From Ensifer sp. Root278 (GTDB taxonomy: Bacteria > Pseudomonadota > Alphaproteobacteria > Rhizobiales > Rhizobiaceae): a DNA stretch of 64,000 nt. Under the pieces are notes generated by a model. That model had not been told where the DNA came from. It saw only the letters and a program-made list of their open reading frames with translations, and made no database searches. The stretch is from contig NZ_LMJJ01000012.1 of NCBI RefSeq assembly GCF_001429285.1, forward strand, positions 394,585 to 458,584, in the 5' to 3' direction. The position numbers were made by a program, and so were the translations under genes. This document shows, one piece after another, positions 39,558 through 47,822 of the stretch (its first letter is position 1; every line of letters starts with the position of its first letter).

Positions 39558-40823
39558 GTGCCTCATCGCGTCAAAGCGCTTTATCTCCGCCACCAGGCGC
39601 TGATCCACGCCTATCTCTCCATGACCGGAGGCTCGGCCGGGCGGCTCGTGCTGTCGCTCGTCTACTTCATCGCCGTCGCGAACACGCTTGTCATCGCCGA
39701 TTTTGGTCTCTTTGCCACAGCGTCAGCAGCCGGCATCATGATCTCGCGCGTGCTTGCCTTCGGCTTCATGTCGCCGCTCTATCGGGTCGCCACCGTAAAG
39801 CCCCTGCTGGTCGGGACCTACAGCGCCGGCTTCCTGGTGGGTGCGGTGCTCTCGCTGCCGCTGATCGCGATCATCTGCGCCATCATCTTCCTCGCCCTTT
39901 TTTCCCGGGACATGACGGCGAGCGCCTTTTCTGCGTTCATGCTGGCGGAAATCATCTGCTGGCGCGGACTGGAAACCGCGGTCATCGTGCTGAATGGCCT
40001 TGGCCGTTTCGGACGCGGGGCGCTGCTCGTGGTGATCGGTACGGCGATCCGCACCGGCGCTGCCTTGCTCTTTACTCTCCTATCCTGGAAGACGCTTGAG
40101 GCCTGGTCCTATTTCTACCTGGCTGCGAATGCGCTTGGCCTCGTCGTGGCGCTTTTGTGGTTCTACCCTCGCGTCCGGCTGCGCTGGAAGCCCAGGCTCT
40201 ATTTCCGGCGCTGGTCCGATTCCGTCTCCGTCGCCGGTGCCGAGGTGCTGTTCTACATTCAGTCGGAATTCGACAAGATCGCCGTGCTTGCCATCGGCGG
40301 TCCGGCGGTTTCCGGCCTTTATGCCATCCTGATGCGGCTTGCGGACCTGACGGCGCTTCCGGTGCGGTCGTTCAACACCCTGCTCGTCCAGCGCATCATG
40401 CGTACGCCCGAGGCGATCGCGCGCTGGCGGATCAGGTTGTCGATCGAACTCCTGGTGGCGCTGGCTTCGCTTGCAGCCATGGCGGCCATGGCTCTCTATC
40501 TCTGGATCTTCCCGAACGGCCTCGGCCGCAACGTATCGGCCGCTGCTCCGATCATCGCGATGATCCTTCTCGTTCCCTCGTTCCGCAACCTGATCGAGTA
40601 TCACTCCGAACTGCTCTATGCGACGGGCCGGACGGTGCGGCGCATGCTCAACCTGCTGATCGCCGGCGTGGTCAAGGTGGCTCTGCTGGTGCTGTTGCTG
40701 CGGACAACGACAGATGTTACCGCCTGGGCGCCGTCGCTCAACGCGATCTTCTTCGCGCTCTACGCCCTCTCCTTCGTCCTGACTTACACGGCGCTCCGGA
40801 AGCCGGCTGAACGCGTCATCTGA
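39558..40823 (+). CDS. Oligosaccharide flippase family (Wzx-like) protein
   Basis: A 421-aa membrane protein with about 10-12 hydrophobic segments spaced as in the MATE/Wzx superfamily. It should flip lipid-linked oligosaccharide or export a glycan. The start is a GTG at 39558 with a poor ribosome site; an ATG at 39620 is out of this frame. It is divergent from the co-polymerase and convergent with the glycosyltransferase genes. Confidence 0.8.
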   Translation: MPHRVKALYLRHQALIHAYLSMTGGSAGRLVLSLVYFIAVANTLVIADFGLFATASAAGIMISRVLAFGFMSPLYRVATVKPLLVGTYSAGFLVGAVLSLPLIAIICAIIFLALFSRDMTASAFSAFMLAEIICWRGLETAVIVLNGLGRFGRGALLVVIGTAIRTGAALLFTLLSWKTLEAWSYFYLAANALGLVVALLWFYPRVRLRWKPRLYFRRWSDSVSVAGAEVLFYIQSEFDKIAVLAIGGPAVSGLYAILMRLADLTALPVRSFNTLLVQRIMRTPEAIARWRIRLSIELLVALASLAAMAAMALYLWIFPNGLGRNVSAAAPIIAMILLVPSFRNLIEYHSELLYATGRTVRRMLNLLIAGVVKVALLVLLLRTTTDVTAWAPSLNAIFFALYALSFVLTYTALRKPAERVI

Positions 40824-40837
40824 CGCCGGTCGAACCC

Positions 40838-41731
40838 TCAGGCGGCGAGTTCGACCACCGCCCTGCGGATGTCATCGAGGTCGTGCCCGACGAAGGATTG
40901 AACGCCGATGCCGATCTGGTGCGGCTCCATATCCTTCAGGAAGTCCCTGAGGCCGGAGAGGTCCTGCCGGTAGCTGTCCTCGAACCAGAGCACGTGACAG
41001 AGCGCGGCATCGGAGGGCACATGCCCCTCCCCGCCGAGTACCTCGTCGACGAAGCGGCCATAGATCGTGCATTCGGAGAAGGCGCGGGTCCGCGTGATCG
41101 CCCGAACCCAATTGCGGCCGTGCTGCGCCTCGATGTGGTCGAGCAGCTTCCGGCACGTGTCCGTGCGCCAGGCGATCAGCGTGTTGATGTAGTCATTGGC
41201 CGGCAGGTTACAGGGGCCGATGCCGAGAAGGCGATCGGAATGGGCGAGCCATTCGAGATGGTTGGAGCGCATATGCGCGTCGATCGCGCCATCCTTGCGG
41301 TAGAGCGTCAGCCGGTCCGCCTGCCAGAGGCTGGCGGGATCGAAGGCACGCAGGAACACGACGTCGGAGTCGACCGCAAACATCGCCGCCTCGTCGATAT
41401 GCCGCGCGAGCGCCAGGCGACGAAGCTGCTGCGCATGCCAGCCACGCAACGGCAAACCGAAGGGACTGAGCCATACCTTCCTGCGACCGGCGGATAGTGG
41501 ATCCGTAACCGGATGCAGCCACCAGGGCAAAAGATCGCCCTCGCTGACGACCACCCGCCGCGCGCCTTCGAGTTGCCGAAAGAGCGTCACGTCAAAATCG
41601 GCGACCAGCAGATAGTGCTTCCAATCGCCCTGAAGCTTGCGGTCCATGCTTTCGCACATGAGCCGGCAACGCTCGAAATCGTTCGCATAGGACGCTGTGA
41701 CAACCGCAGTGCGCATGGTCGGACCGTTCAC
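40838..41731 (-). CDS. DUF6492-like glycosyltransferase-fold protein
   Basis: A 297-aa cytoplasmic protein. AAMFAVDSDVVFLRAFDP contains a DxD motif of GT-A-type glycosyltransferases. The N-terminal TAVVTASYANDFERC also resembles nucleotide-sugar transferases. GTG at 41731 was taken as start because it overlaps the preceding stop codon (GTGA); an ATG at 41716 is an alternative. It is last of a three-gene minus-strand operon with two other transferases. Confidence 0.7.
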   Translation of the reverse strand: MNGPTMRTAVVTASYANDFERCRLMCESMDRKLQGDWKHYLLVADFDVTLFRQLEGARRVVVSEGDLLPWWLHPVTDPLSAGRRKVWLSPFGLPLRGWHAQQLRRLALARHIDEAAMFAVDSDVVFLRAFDPASLWQADRLTLYRKDGAIDAHMRSNHLEWLAHSDRLLGIGPCNLPANDYINTLIAWRTDTCRKLLDHIEAQHGRNWVRAITRTRAFSECTIYGRFVDEVLGGEGHVPSDAALCHVLWFEDSYRQDLSGLRDFLKDMEPHQIGIGVQSFVGHDLDDIRRAVVELAA

Positions 41732-42543
41732 GATGTCCCCGTTCGAAGGTTGGTGTCGGCGATCGTTTCGCGCGAGCGTCCAGACAGTTTGTGCCAGAGG
41801 ACATGGCACAGGAAAAGCGGGTTTCCGAGAACGTAGCGGCGCCACATGCGCCGCGGTTCCATCGCCAGACGGAAGAACCACTCCAGCCGCAGCCGGCGCA
41901 GGAATTTTGGCGCCCGCGGAAACTCCTCCGCGACGAAGTCGAAGAGCGCGCCGACGGAAATGACCAGCCGGGCGTCCTGGGGGCCGACATGGGCATCGAC
42001 CCATTTCTCCTGGCCCGGACTGCCCATCGCGACCAAAAGGATATCGGCCTTCAACGCACGGACTTCAGCGAGAATCTCCCGGGACCGTTCCCGGTCGAAG
42101 AAACCATCGGAAACCGGCAGAAACTCGTGCCACGGTGCGTGCGCCTGGAAATTCTCGGCGGCGCGCGCGAGCACCTTCGGCCTGGCGCCGATCATGGCGA
42201 TGCGCAGCGGTCTTTCGATATAGGTCAGCAGCGACGGCACGAAGTCCGTGCCATTCAGATTGGCAGGAAACATGCGGCCGTAAAAAAGATAGGAAGCGAT
42301 ATCGACGCCGTGCCCATCCGGAAAGACAACCTGGCGCGCCAGCGCCGCACGGTATTCTCCGTCGCGCATCATCAGGTTGGCATTGTTGGCATTGAGGAAG
42401 GCAAGGACCGTTTGTCCGCCTGGCCGCGAAAGCGCTTCTGCAGCAAAGGCGAAAGCCTTCGTCCAGCCGAGATCGACGACCGGCATTCCGAGGATCAGAC
42501 GCCGCGATAGAGAAACGTTCTTTGTGGCAACGATTTTCGTCAC
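41728..42543 (-). CDS. WecG/TagA/CpsF family glycosyltransferase
   Basis: A 271-aa member of the GT26 family, which adds N-acetylmannosamine-type sugars to lipid-linked intermediates. Family marks: LGMPVVDLGWTKAF, LNANNANLMMRD and a later GxQ-containing segment (MGSPGQEKWV). It starts with GTG overlapping the stop of the upstream gene (GTGA) and ends in the same way with the next gene. Confidence 0.85.
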   Translation of the reverse strand: MTKIVATKNVSLSRRLILGMPVVDLGWTKAFAFAAEALSRPGGQTVLAFLNANNANLMMRDGEYRAALARQVVFPDGHGVDIASYLFYGRMFPANLNGTDFVPSLLTYIERPLRIAMIGARPKVLARAAENFQAHAPWHEFLPVSDGFFDRERSREILAEVRALKADILLVAMGSPGQEKWVDAHVGPQDARLVISVGALFDFVAEEFPRAPKFLRRLRLEWFFRLAMEPRRMWRRYVLGNPLFLCHVLWHKLSGRSRETIADTNLRTGTS

Positions 42544-43778
42544 GATCGTCCCCCTTCATGAATCGTCAAGTCCGGCGGCAGCGACGGCCCGTCCGCAGCG
42601 CTCGCAGGCGCAAGGCCCGCCAGCACATTGCGCATCACCCGCATCAGCCGCACTTTCTGGGCACGGTGGAAGACCGAGCCGTCAAGACGCTGACGATCGC
42701 CGGCCCGCACCTTGGCAACCTTGTTGACCAAGAGGCGCGCGAATTCCGCGGGATCATCGGCCGCGGAGCAATTGTCGGGGATAGCCTCGATGCCACGCAA
42801 CGACGCCTGCGTCGCGACGCAGGGCATGCCGAGTTCGAAGGTCTCGAGGCTCTTCAGCTGCACGCCGGTGCCGCCACGGCTGATGAGCGGGACGACCGCG
42901 CTTTCGGTGACGAAGGCGCGCGCGTCCGGCACCCTGCCTACGAAGCGGACACCGGGATGGGAGACCGTCGGCACGCCATCCATCTGACCGGCGATCGCGA
43001 TCGTCATATCCTCTGGCAGATGCGGAACGACCTCGGCGAGGAACCAGTCGAGGCCCAGCCTGTTCGGTCGCCAGCTCCATGTGCCGATCAGCCCGAGATC
43101 GTGCTGGAGGTCTTGATCAGGTTCGCCGGTCCGAGCCGCCGGCGCGTCCCAACCCGTTACCAGCGGCAGAACGAAGGCACGCTCACTGACAGCGCGGCCG
43201 AAACCGAAACGATCTGCCTCGGCAAAAGTCCAGACAGCAACCGCATTGTGCGCCAGGTGCTGCTCGTAGTGTTCGAGATATTGCGCTTCGCGCCGGAAAA
43301 GAGAGCGCTCGATGGTGCCCTTTGCCCGCTCGGCACTCTCGAAGGCGGAATCCGCCTCGACATTGTGGGCGACATAGACCGACGGATAGGGTCGGAAGAC
43401 CTGCGCGAAGGCGGCCGGCAATTGCACCGAATTGAGCACCAACCCATCGAATGGGGCGAGGCTGTCGAGGATCGACTGGATCCGGTTTGCCGATATCGTA
43501 AGCATCTTGCCGGATGAAACCGATGTGCGGTTGAGGAAGGCGGTCGCGAGCCAGCGCAGCTTCTGAAGCGTGCCGACCTTGGCATTGGTTACCTCGAGTT
43601 CGCCGAGGAGATTCATCTCGCAATCGAGCGCGGGTGTTTGTCCGGGCTGGAGAAAACCGATGACGCTGACCCGGTGACCGAGCGCACGAAGGCCGTCGAG
43701 CACGGCCCGGTTGGCGATGTCGAAGCCGGACGCCGGATTGGCGACGGGAACGAGCGAGGAAACCAGGACAAGATGCAT
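42540..43778 (-). CDS. Glycosyltransferase, GT4/GT-B type
   Basis: A 412-aa GT-B-fold transferase: an N-terminal acceptor half (VSSLVPVANPASGFDIANRAV) and a C-terminal donor-sugar half (GTWSWRPNRLGLDWFL, then LISRGGTGVQLKSLETFELGMPCVAT with the usual E-x7-E-like pattern). The ATG at 43778 was chosen as it begins the first beta-strand; an ATG at 43793 or 43823 is possible. First gene of the three-gene transferase operon. Confidence 0.8.
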   Translation of the reverse strand: MHLVLVSSLVPVANPASGFDIANRAVLDGLRALGHRVSVIGFLQPGQTPALDCEMNLLGELEVTNAKVGTLQKLRWLATAFLNRTSVSSGKMLTISANRIQSILDSLAPFDGLVLNSVQLPAAFAQVFRPYPSVYVAHNVEADSAFESAERAKGTIERSLFRREAQYLEHYEQHLAHNAVAVWTFAEADRFGFGRAVSERAFVLPLVTGWDAPAARTGEPDQDLQHDLGLIGTWSWRPNRLGLDWFLAEVVPHLPEDMTIAIAGQMDGVPTVSHPGVRFVGRVPDARAFVTESAVVPLISRGGTGVQLKSLETFELGMPCVATQASLRGIEAIPDNCSAADDPAEFARLLVNKVAKVRAGDRQRLDGSVFHRAQKVRLMRVMRNVLAGLAPASAADGPSLPPDLTIHEGGRS

Positions 43779-43933
43779 TTTGCCACACGTCATGAATGGA
43801 GCTGGGCACTTCTTTAACAGCATGGGGTGAAAGAGCGCTTAAAGCCCCCTTTCAAAATCTGCCGTCCGGGTTCAGCATCTGTTTAGGAAGATTTGTTGTA
43901 TTGCACATCAATTTTGCTTGCACAGGTTTCGCC

Positions 43934-44923
43934 ATGACGTCGACCGGCCAGGACATTTCCGTCTACTTCCGGACAGAGCTGGAGGACGCCGGCGACATCG
44001 AACTCGTCGTCGTGCTGCCGACGTTTCGCCGGCCCGAACACGTCGTCAAGTCGCTGAAAACCATTGTTTCCCAGAGGCCTGATGTCTCCTTCGCCACGGT
44101 CGTCGTGGAGAACGACGATGAAGGATTGGCCGGCGCTCAGGCCGCCAAGGACTTTTTCCTGGGCCATCCCTCCGAATCGATCGTCATCGTCGCGCATCAG
44201 CGTGGCAACTGCCATGCGTACAATGCCGGCTGGTCGATGGCGCTCGAAACCTATCCGAACCTCAAGGCGATCGCGATCATCGATGACGACGAGGTCGCGG
44301 CACCCGAGTGGCTCGATTGCCTCATCACGGTACAGGAAACGACGGGCGCCGACATGGTCGGCGGGCCGCAGCTCCCGGTCTTCGAGGGCGACGGCGGGCA
44401 GAAGTGGAAGCGCCACCCGGTTTTCACGCCCCACTATGACACGACCGGACCGGTGCCGATCCTCTATTCCTCCGGCAACGTTCTCGTTACCCGGCCGGTG
44501 CTCGACAGGATGCCGCGGCCGTTCCTGGACCCGGCATTCAACTTTATCGGCGGCGGCGATGCGGATTTCTACAGCCGCAGCAAAGAACAGGGCTTCTGCT
44601 TCGCCTGGGCGGCGGATGCCTGGGTCGCCGAAACCGTGCCGGCGCGCCGCACGAGCGCATCCTGGATCCGGGCGCGTAGCCTGCGCAATGGCGCGATCTC
44701 GACGATGCTCGAACATCGACGCGACCCAAGTTTCGGTGGGCGGATGCGAACCTTCGGCAAATCGCTGGCGCTGCTCGGCGCTTCGATCCCACGCGGCATC
44801 GAGCTCTGGAGCAAGAGCGGGCTGGCAAGCGCCGGGCTCTACCATTTCTATGTGGCGATCGGCCGGTTGATGGCCGAGTTTGGCCTCGTCAACGAACAGT
44901 ACCGCACGCCCGAAAAGAACTGA
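43934..44923 (+). CDS. Glycosyltransferase family 2 protein
   Basis: A 329-aa GT-A transferase. The N-terminal VVVLPTFRRPEHVVKSLKTI is the typical first strand and helix; IAIIDDDEVAAPEWL holds the metal-binding acidic motif and FIGGGDADFYSR the later acidic site. ATG 43934 starts right before the fold; the upstream 46 codons lie in the divergent promoter region. Divergent from the GT4 gene, it completes the polysaccharide locus. Confidence 0.85.
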   Translation: MTSTGQDISVYFRTELEDAGDIELVVVLPTFRRPEHVVKSLKTIVSQRPDVSFATVVVENDDEGLAGAQAAKDFFLGHPSESIVIVAHQRGNCHAYNAGWSMALETYPNLKAIAIIDDDEVAAPEWLDCLITVQETTGADMVGGPQLPVFEGDGGQKWKRHPVFTPHYDTTGPVPILYSSGNVLVTRPVLDRMPRPFLDPAFNFIGGGDADFYSRSKEQGFCFAWAADAWVAETVPARRTSASWIRARSLRNGAISTMLEHRRDPSFGGRMRTFGKSLALLGASIPRGIELWSKSGLASAGLYHFYVAIGRLMAEFGLVNEQYRTPEKN

Positions 44924-45047
44924 CGGCAATAATGTTCGCAGGCGCGTTTCCAGCAAATGCCTGGAACGGCCTTAGTCTGGAATCTCACAGCGTCAAATTG
45001 AGATGGTCGAGGTCGGAAAGCGAATGCAGGCGCTCGCGTTTCTCAGA

Positions 45048-45614
45048 TCAATGCGAGCTGCTTGCGTTGATCGCGCCTTCCGGCAGCTTATCGCCGGCAA
45101 CATTGCCGTTCTTGTCGACGATCGGAACCGGCTTCTGCCGCGGCACGTTCTGGCTGTTGGCAACGCGCTTGACGTCGTCCTTGGTGAGGTATTCGAGCTG
45201 TTCGACGAGTACCTCGGTGATCACCTCTTCGCCGAGCTTCTTGTTCAGGCCATCCTTCACCGTGGTCTTGAAGGTTGGCAGATCGAAGGTGCCGGTATCG
45301 GCAACATCGATGAATTTCGAGCCGACGAGCAGATCGTAAAGCACGTCGGTGACCATCTGCCGGAGCGGAGCACGGAGATTGTTGATCCCCTCCTTGGTCG
45401 CAGAGAAGGAAAGCTTCGTGAGGAAATAGCCCTGGACCGAGCCTTCCTTGATCACCGGAATGGTGATCATCTCACCGGGAACATATTGCTCCGACGCGCG
45501 ACGAGCGGCCTCGCCGTCCGTGACGACGGGCGCCGAAGCGCTTTGCATCGAAAAATAGACTGATCCGAGCGTGACCGCGCAGACCCAGACCCCGGTGAGA
45601 ATGAGCTTGAGCAT
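45048..45614 (-). CDS. Flagellar-cluster membrane-anchored protein of unknown function
   Basis: A 188-aa protein with one N-terminal hydrophobic helix (about 1-22) and the rest probably periplasmic. The arrangement and length resemble FliL, and the segment AMITIPVIKEGSVQGYFLTKLSF-like beginning fits a FliL-type beta-sheet, but identity is not certain. It is the last gene at this end of the flagellar run, and its ATG overlaps the stop of the gene before it by one base. Confidence 0.65.
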   Translation of the reverse strand: MLKLILTGVWVCAVTLGSVYFSMQSASAPVVTDGEAARRASEQYVPGEMITIPVIKEGSVQGYFLTKLSFSATKEGINNLRAPLRQMVTDVLYDLLVGSKFIDVADTGTFDLPTFKTTVKDGLNKKLGEEVITEVLVEQLEYLTKDDVKRVANSQNVPRQKPVPIVDKNGNVAGDKLPEGAINASSSH

Positions 45615-45982
45615 CAGAAATCGCTATAGCGGAACTGCGCTTCGGAATAGATGCCGTCCGCATCGGCATCCTGTGCAGCCGTCTTCAGGAGATCGACGAC
45701 GGAGCGAACCGCTTCGAGATGCGCTTCCACCTTCTGCGAGTTGATCGCCAGCTTGTCGCGCAGATGACGAGCATGCGACGAGAAGGTCGACGACGTCTCC
45801 CCCGGCTGCATGTCGCGATGCAACATCGTCAGTTCGTAGAGGCAACGACTCTTATGTGCGTTCGACGTCTTGATGTCGAATTCCGGGTCGAGACCGATGC
45901 GGCTGTTCTCGTTGTCGAGGATCATTTCCAGTCGCCCGAGCACGTTCTGGATCCGGACGTCATTGGATGCCACAGCTTCCAT
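45614..45982 (-). CDS. Small helical protein of the flagellar cluster
   Basis: A 122-aa protein without signal or membrane segment, predicted mainly helical (RIQNVLGRLEMILDNENSR, DLLKTAAQDADADGIYSEAQF). It lies between the rod-binding gene and the FliL-like gene with TGATG overlap, so it is part of the same transcript. A secretion chaperone or a rod-linked factor is possible, but I do not recognise the family. Confidence 0.65.
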   Translation of the reverse strand: MEAVASNDVRIQNVLGRLEMILDNENSRIGLDPEFDIKTSNAHKSRCLYELTMLHRDMQPGETSSTFSSHARHLRDKLAINSQKVEAHLEAVRSVVDLLKTAAQDADADGIYSEAQFRYSDF

Positions 45983-45996
45983 GAATCAACTCCCAA

Positions 45997-46548
45997 TTAA
46001 GCTTGCTTGTTCTTGTCGTCTTCAGGCGTAAAGCCGGTCAGCGTCTTGCGCTCATATTCCTGCACGAGGCTTGCGGCGAGGTTTCGGCTGTTGCCATCGA
46101 GCGAGGCCTGGACCCGATCGGTCGCGCTGCCGCTCGCCAGCTGATCGGCGATGCCGATGCCGCCGCTCTTCGAGATGACGTCGCCGATCTGCTCGGCCAT
46201 CATGCTCTTCCAGATATCGCCTGCGTTCCCTTTACCGAACACGTTCTCGCTGTCGGTCGGCAACATCGACTTCACGAAGTTCTGCAGCACCATGGCCTCG
46301 AACTTTCGATAGGTTTCAGGGATCTTCTTCTGCTCGACGCGGTTGTTGATGTCGCCGAGCCCGGTCGAGCCGTCGGAAGAATTGAGGATGTTGACGGCGG
46401 CGGTGAAACCGTTGCCGTTTTCCGCGAGGCTCGTCGCCTTGAAAGCCGCACGATTGGCCTTCAGCCGCGCCTGCGCTTCCTGCACCTCGGTCGGGTCGGC
46501 GGCGCGCACGACATCCATCACCAGATCGCTGGGCGGAGAGATGGCCAT
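45997..46548 (-). CDS. flgJ: Rod-binding protein FlgJ (N-domain only)
   Basis: A 183-aa protein matching the N-terminal rod-binding part of FlgJ: RKFEAMVLQNFVKSMLP, followed by GDIWKSMMAEQIGDVISKSGGIGIADQL. It lacks the C-terminal muramidase domain of enterobacterial FlgJ. It should cap or guide the growing rod in the periplasm. The ATG at 46548 has AGAGGA before it; the longer frame adds 39 residues of unlikely composition. Confidence 0.82.
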   Translation of the reverse strand: MAISPPSDLVMDVVRAADPTEVQEAQARLKANRAAFKATSLAENGNGFTAAVNILNSSDGSTGLGDINNRVEQKKIPETYRKFEAMVLQNFVKSMLPTDSENVFGKGNAGDIWKSMMAEQIGDVISKSGGIGIADQLASGSATDRVQASLDGNSRNLAASLVQEYERKTLTGFTPEDDKNKQA

Positions 46549-46651
46549 GACGAATCCTCTCAAAATCGAGCCTGCATCGACCAAGGGCGACGCACAAAGG
46601 CAATAGTCGGACCGGCATCGCTCCACCGTCGGAGCATCCCCGGATGGCGTA

Positions 46652-47065
46652 CTATCGCCCGTCAACCTTACCGGAAGCTGGCGCCTGCCCGGTAACGTGT
46701 TGATCGATCAGGTCATAGATGGAGTTGTCGGCTTCCTCGCGCTCCTCGGACTGGCGCGCTTCCTTCATGTTTTCCTCGAGCCGGTCGGCCTTTGCCCGCT
46801 CCCTCAGCATCCGCACTTCATGCGTCTGCTGGATGCCGAGCAACATCTGGTCCTTCTGCACCAGGCGCCCTACCTGCGAGGAATAGTGGCCGGAGAACAT
46901 GCGATGCATCGGATGGGCCGAACCCATGGCATCGACGACCACGTCGATCGTCTCTGCCAAGGCCTCGCGTTGGCGCACCATCTCGACATAGTCGGCCTCG
47001 GCCATCTGCTCGAGATGGCGCTGGACGGCAACCAGGCGCTTGAGCTTCTGCGAACGGGTCTTCAT
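46652..47065 (-). CDS. FliJ-like coiled-coil protein
   Basis: A 137-aa, strongly charged helical protein (KRLVAVQRHLEQMAEADYVEM, REEADNSIYDLIDQ) with the length and heptad pattern of FliJ, the export-stalk protein that stimulates the FliI-FlhA export gate. It starts 4 bp after fliR. FliJ proteins diverge greatly, so the name rests on shape and location. Confidence 0.6.
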   Translation of the reverse strand: MKTRSQKLKRLVAVQRHLEQMAEADYVEMVRQREALAETIDVVVDAMGSAHPMHRMFSGHYSSQVGRLVQKDQMLLGIQQTHEVRMLRERAKADRLEENMKEARQSEEREEADNSIYDLIDQHVTGQAPASGKVDGR

Positions 47066-47069
47066 CTGG

Positions 47070-47822
47070 CTATCCTCCCTGCATGACCGGCGCGAAACCG
47101 TCGCCGAACAGGCGCAGCATTGCGGCGATGCCGAGAGAGAGCAGGAACATGCCGCCCATGATCAGATAGGGCTGCGAAATGAAGTAGATCGGGATCTGCG
47201 GGGCGAGCTTGTTGACCATGCCGATCGCTACGTTGAAAAGCAGGCCGTAGATGACGAAGGGGCTCGCGAGCCTCAGCATGATCATGAAGGTCTGCGCCAG
47301 CGAGTCCGTGAGCGTGATCAGCACGCCCTGCGGATCGAAGGCGGTACCGATCGGCATGGCGCGATAGGATTGCACGATCGCCTCGATCATCACGTGATGG
47401 AAATCGAGCATGAAGAGCACCATCAACCCGGCGAAGCTGATGAGGCTGGTCAATTGGTTTTCCGGCGTGTCTTCAATCACATCCGACGAGGGCGGGGAGC
47501 TGAAGCCCATCAACATGGTGATCGCCGCGCCGGCGAACTGCAGCCCGAGCACATAGTAGCGGGCGACGAGCCCCATGACCACGCCGACGGCCGTCTCGGC
47601 GGCGATCAGGTAGATGTAGGTATGCCCCTTGCCGGTCACCTCAGGATAGATGTCCGTCCACATGACCGGCAGGATCGCCATGGACACCGCGACCGCGATG
47701 AACAGCCGGACCTGCATTGGAACGCGGGCAGAAGAAAACCCGGGCATGATCATGATGCAACCACCGATCCGGCAAAAGGCCGCGAACAGCGCAAGCACCG
47801 AGCCCTCCGGGTCGGTGATCAT
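47070..47822 (-). CDS. fliR: Flagellar export protein FliR
   Basis: A 250-aa integral membrane protein of the flagellar type III export gate, with six hydrophobic segments and a normal length for the family. Its ATG overlaps the flhA stop (ATGA). It forms the FliPQR channel with FliQ (encoded nearby) and FliP (not in the window). Confidence 0.93.
   Translation of the reverse strand: MITDPEGSVLALFAAFCRIGGCIMIMPGFSSARVPMQVRLFIAVAVSMAILPVMWTDIYPEVTGKGHTYIYLIAAETAVGVVMGLVARYYVLGLQFAGAAITMLMGFSSPPSSDVIEDTPENQLTSLISFAGLMVLFMLDFHHVMIEAIVQSYRAMPIGTAFDPQGVLITLTDSLAQTFMIMLRLASPFVIYGLLFNVAIGMVNKLAPQIPIYFISQPYLIMGGMFLLSLGIAAMLRLFGDGFAPVMQGG

Noticed and set aside
44950..44975. Imperfect inverted repeat between convergent GT2 and flagellar genes
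   Set aside because: Short stem with a mismatch and no T-run; not convincing as a terminator.
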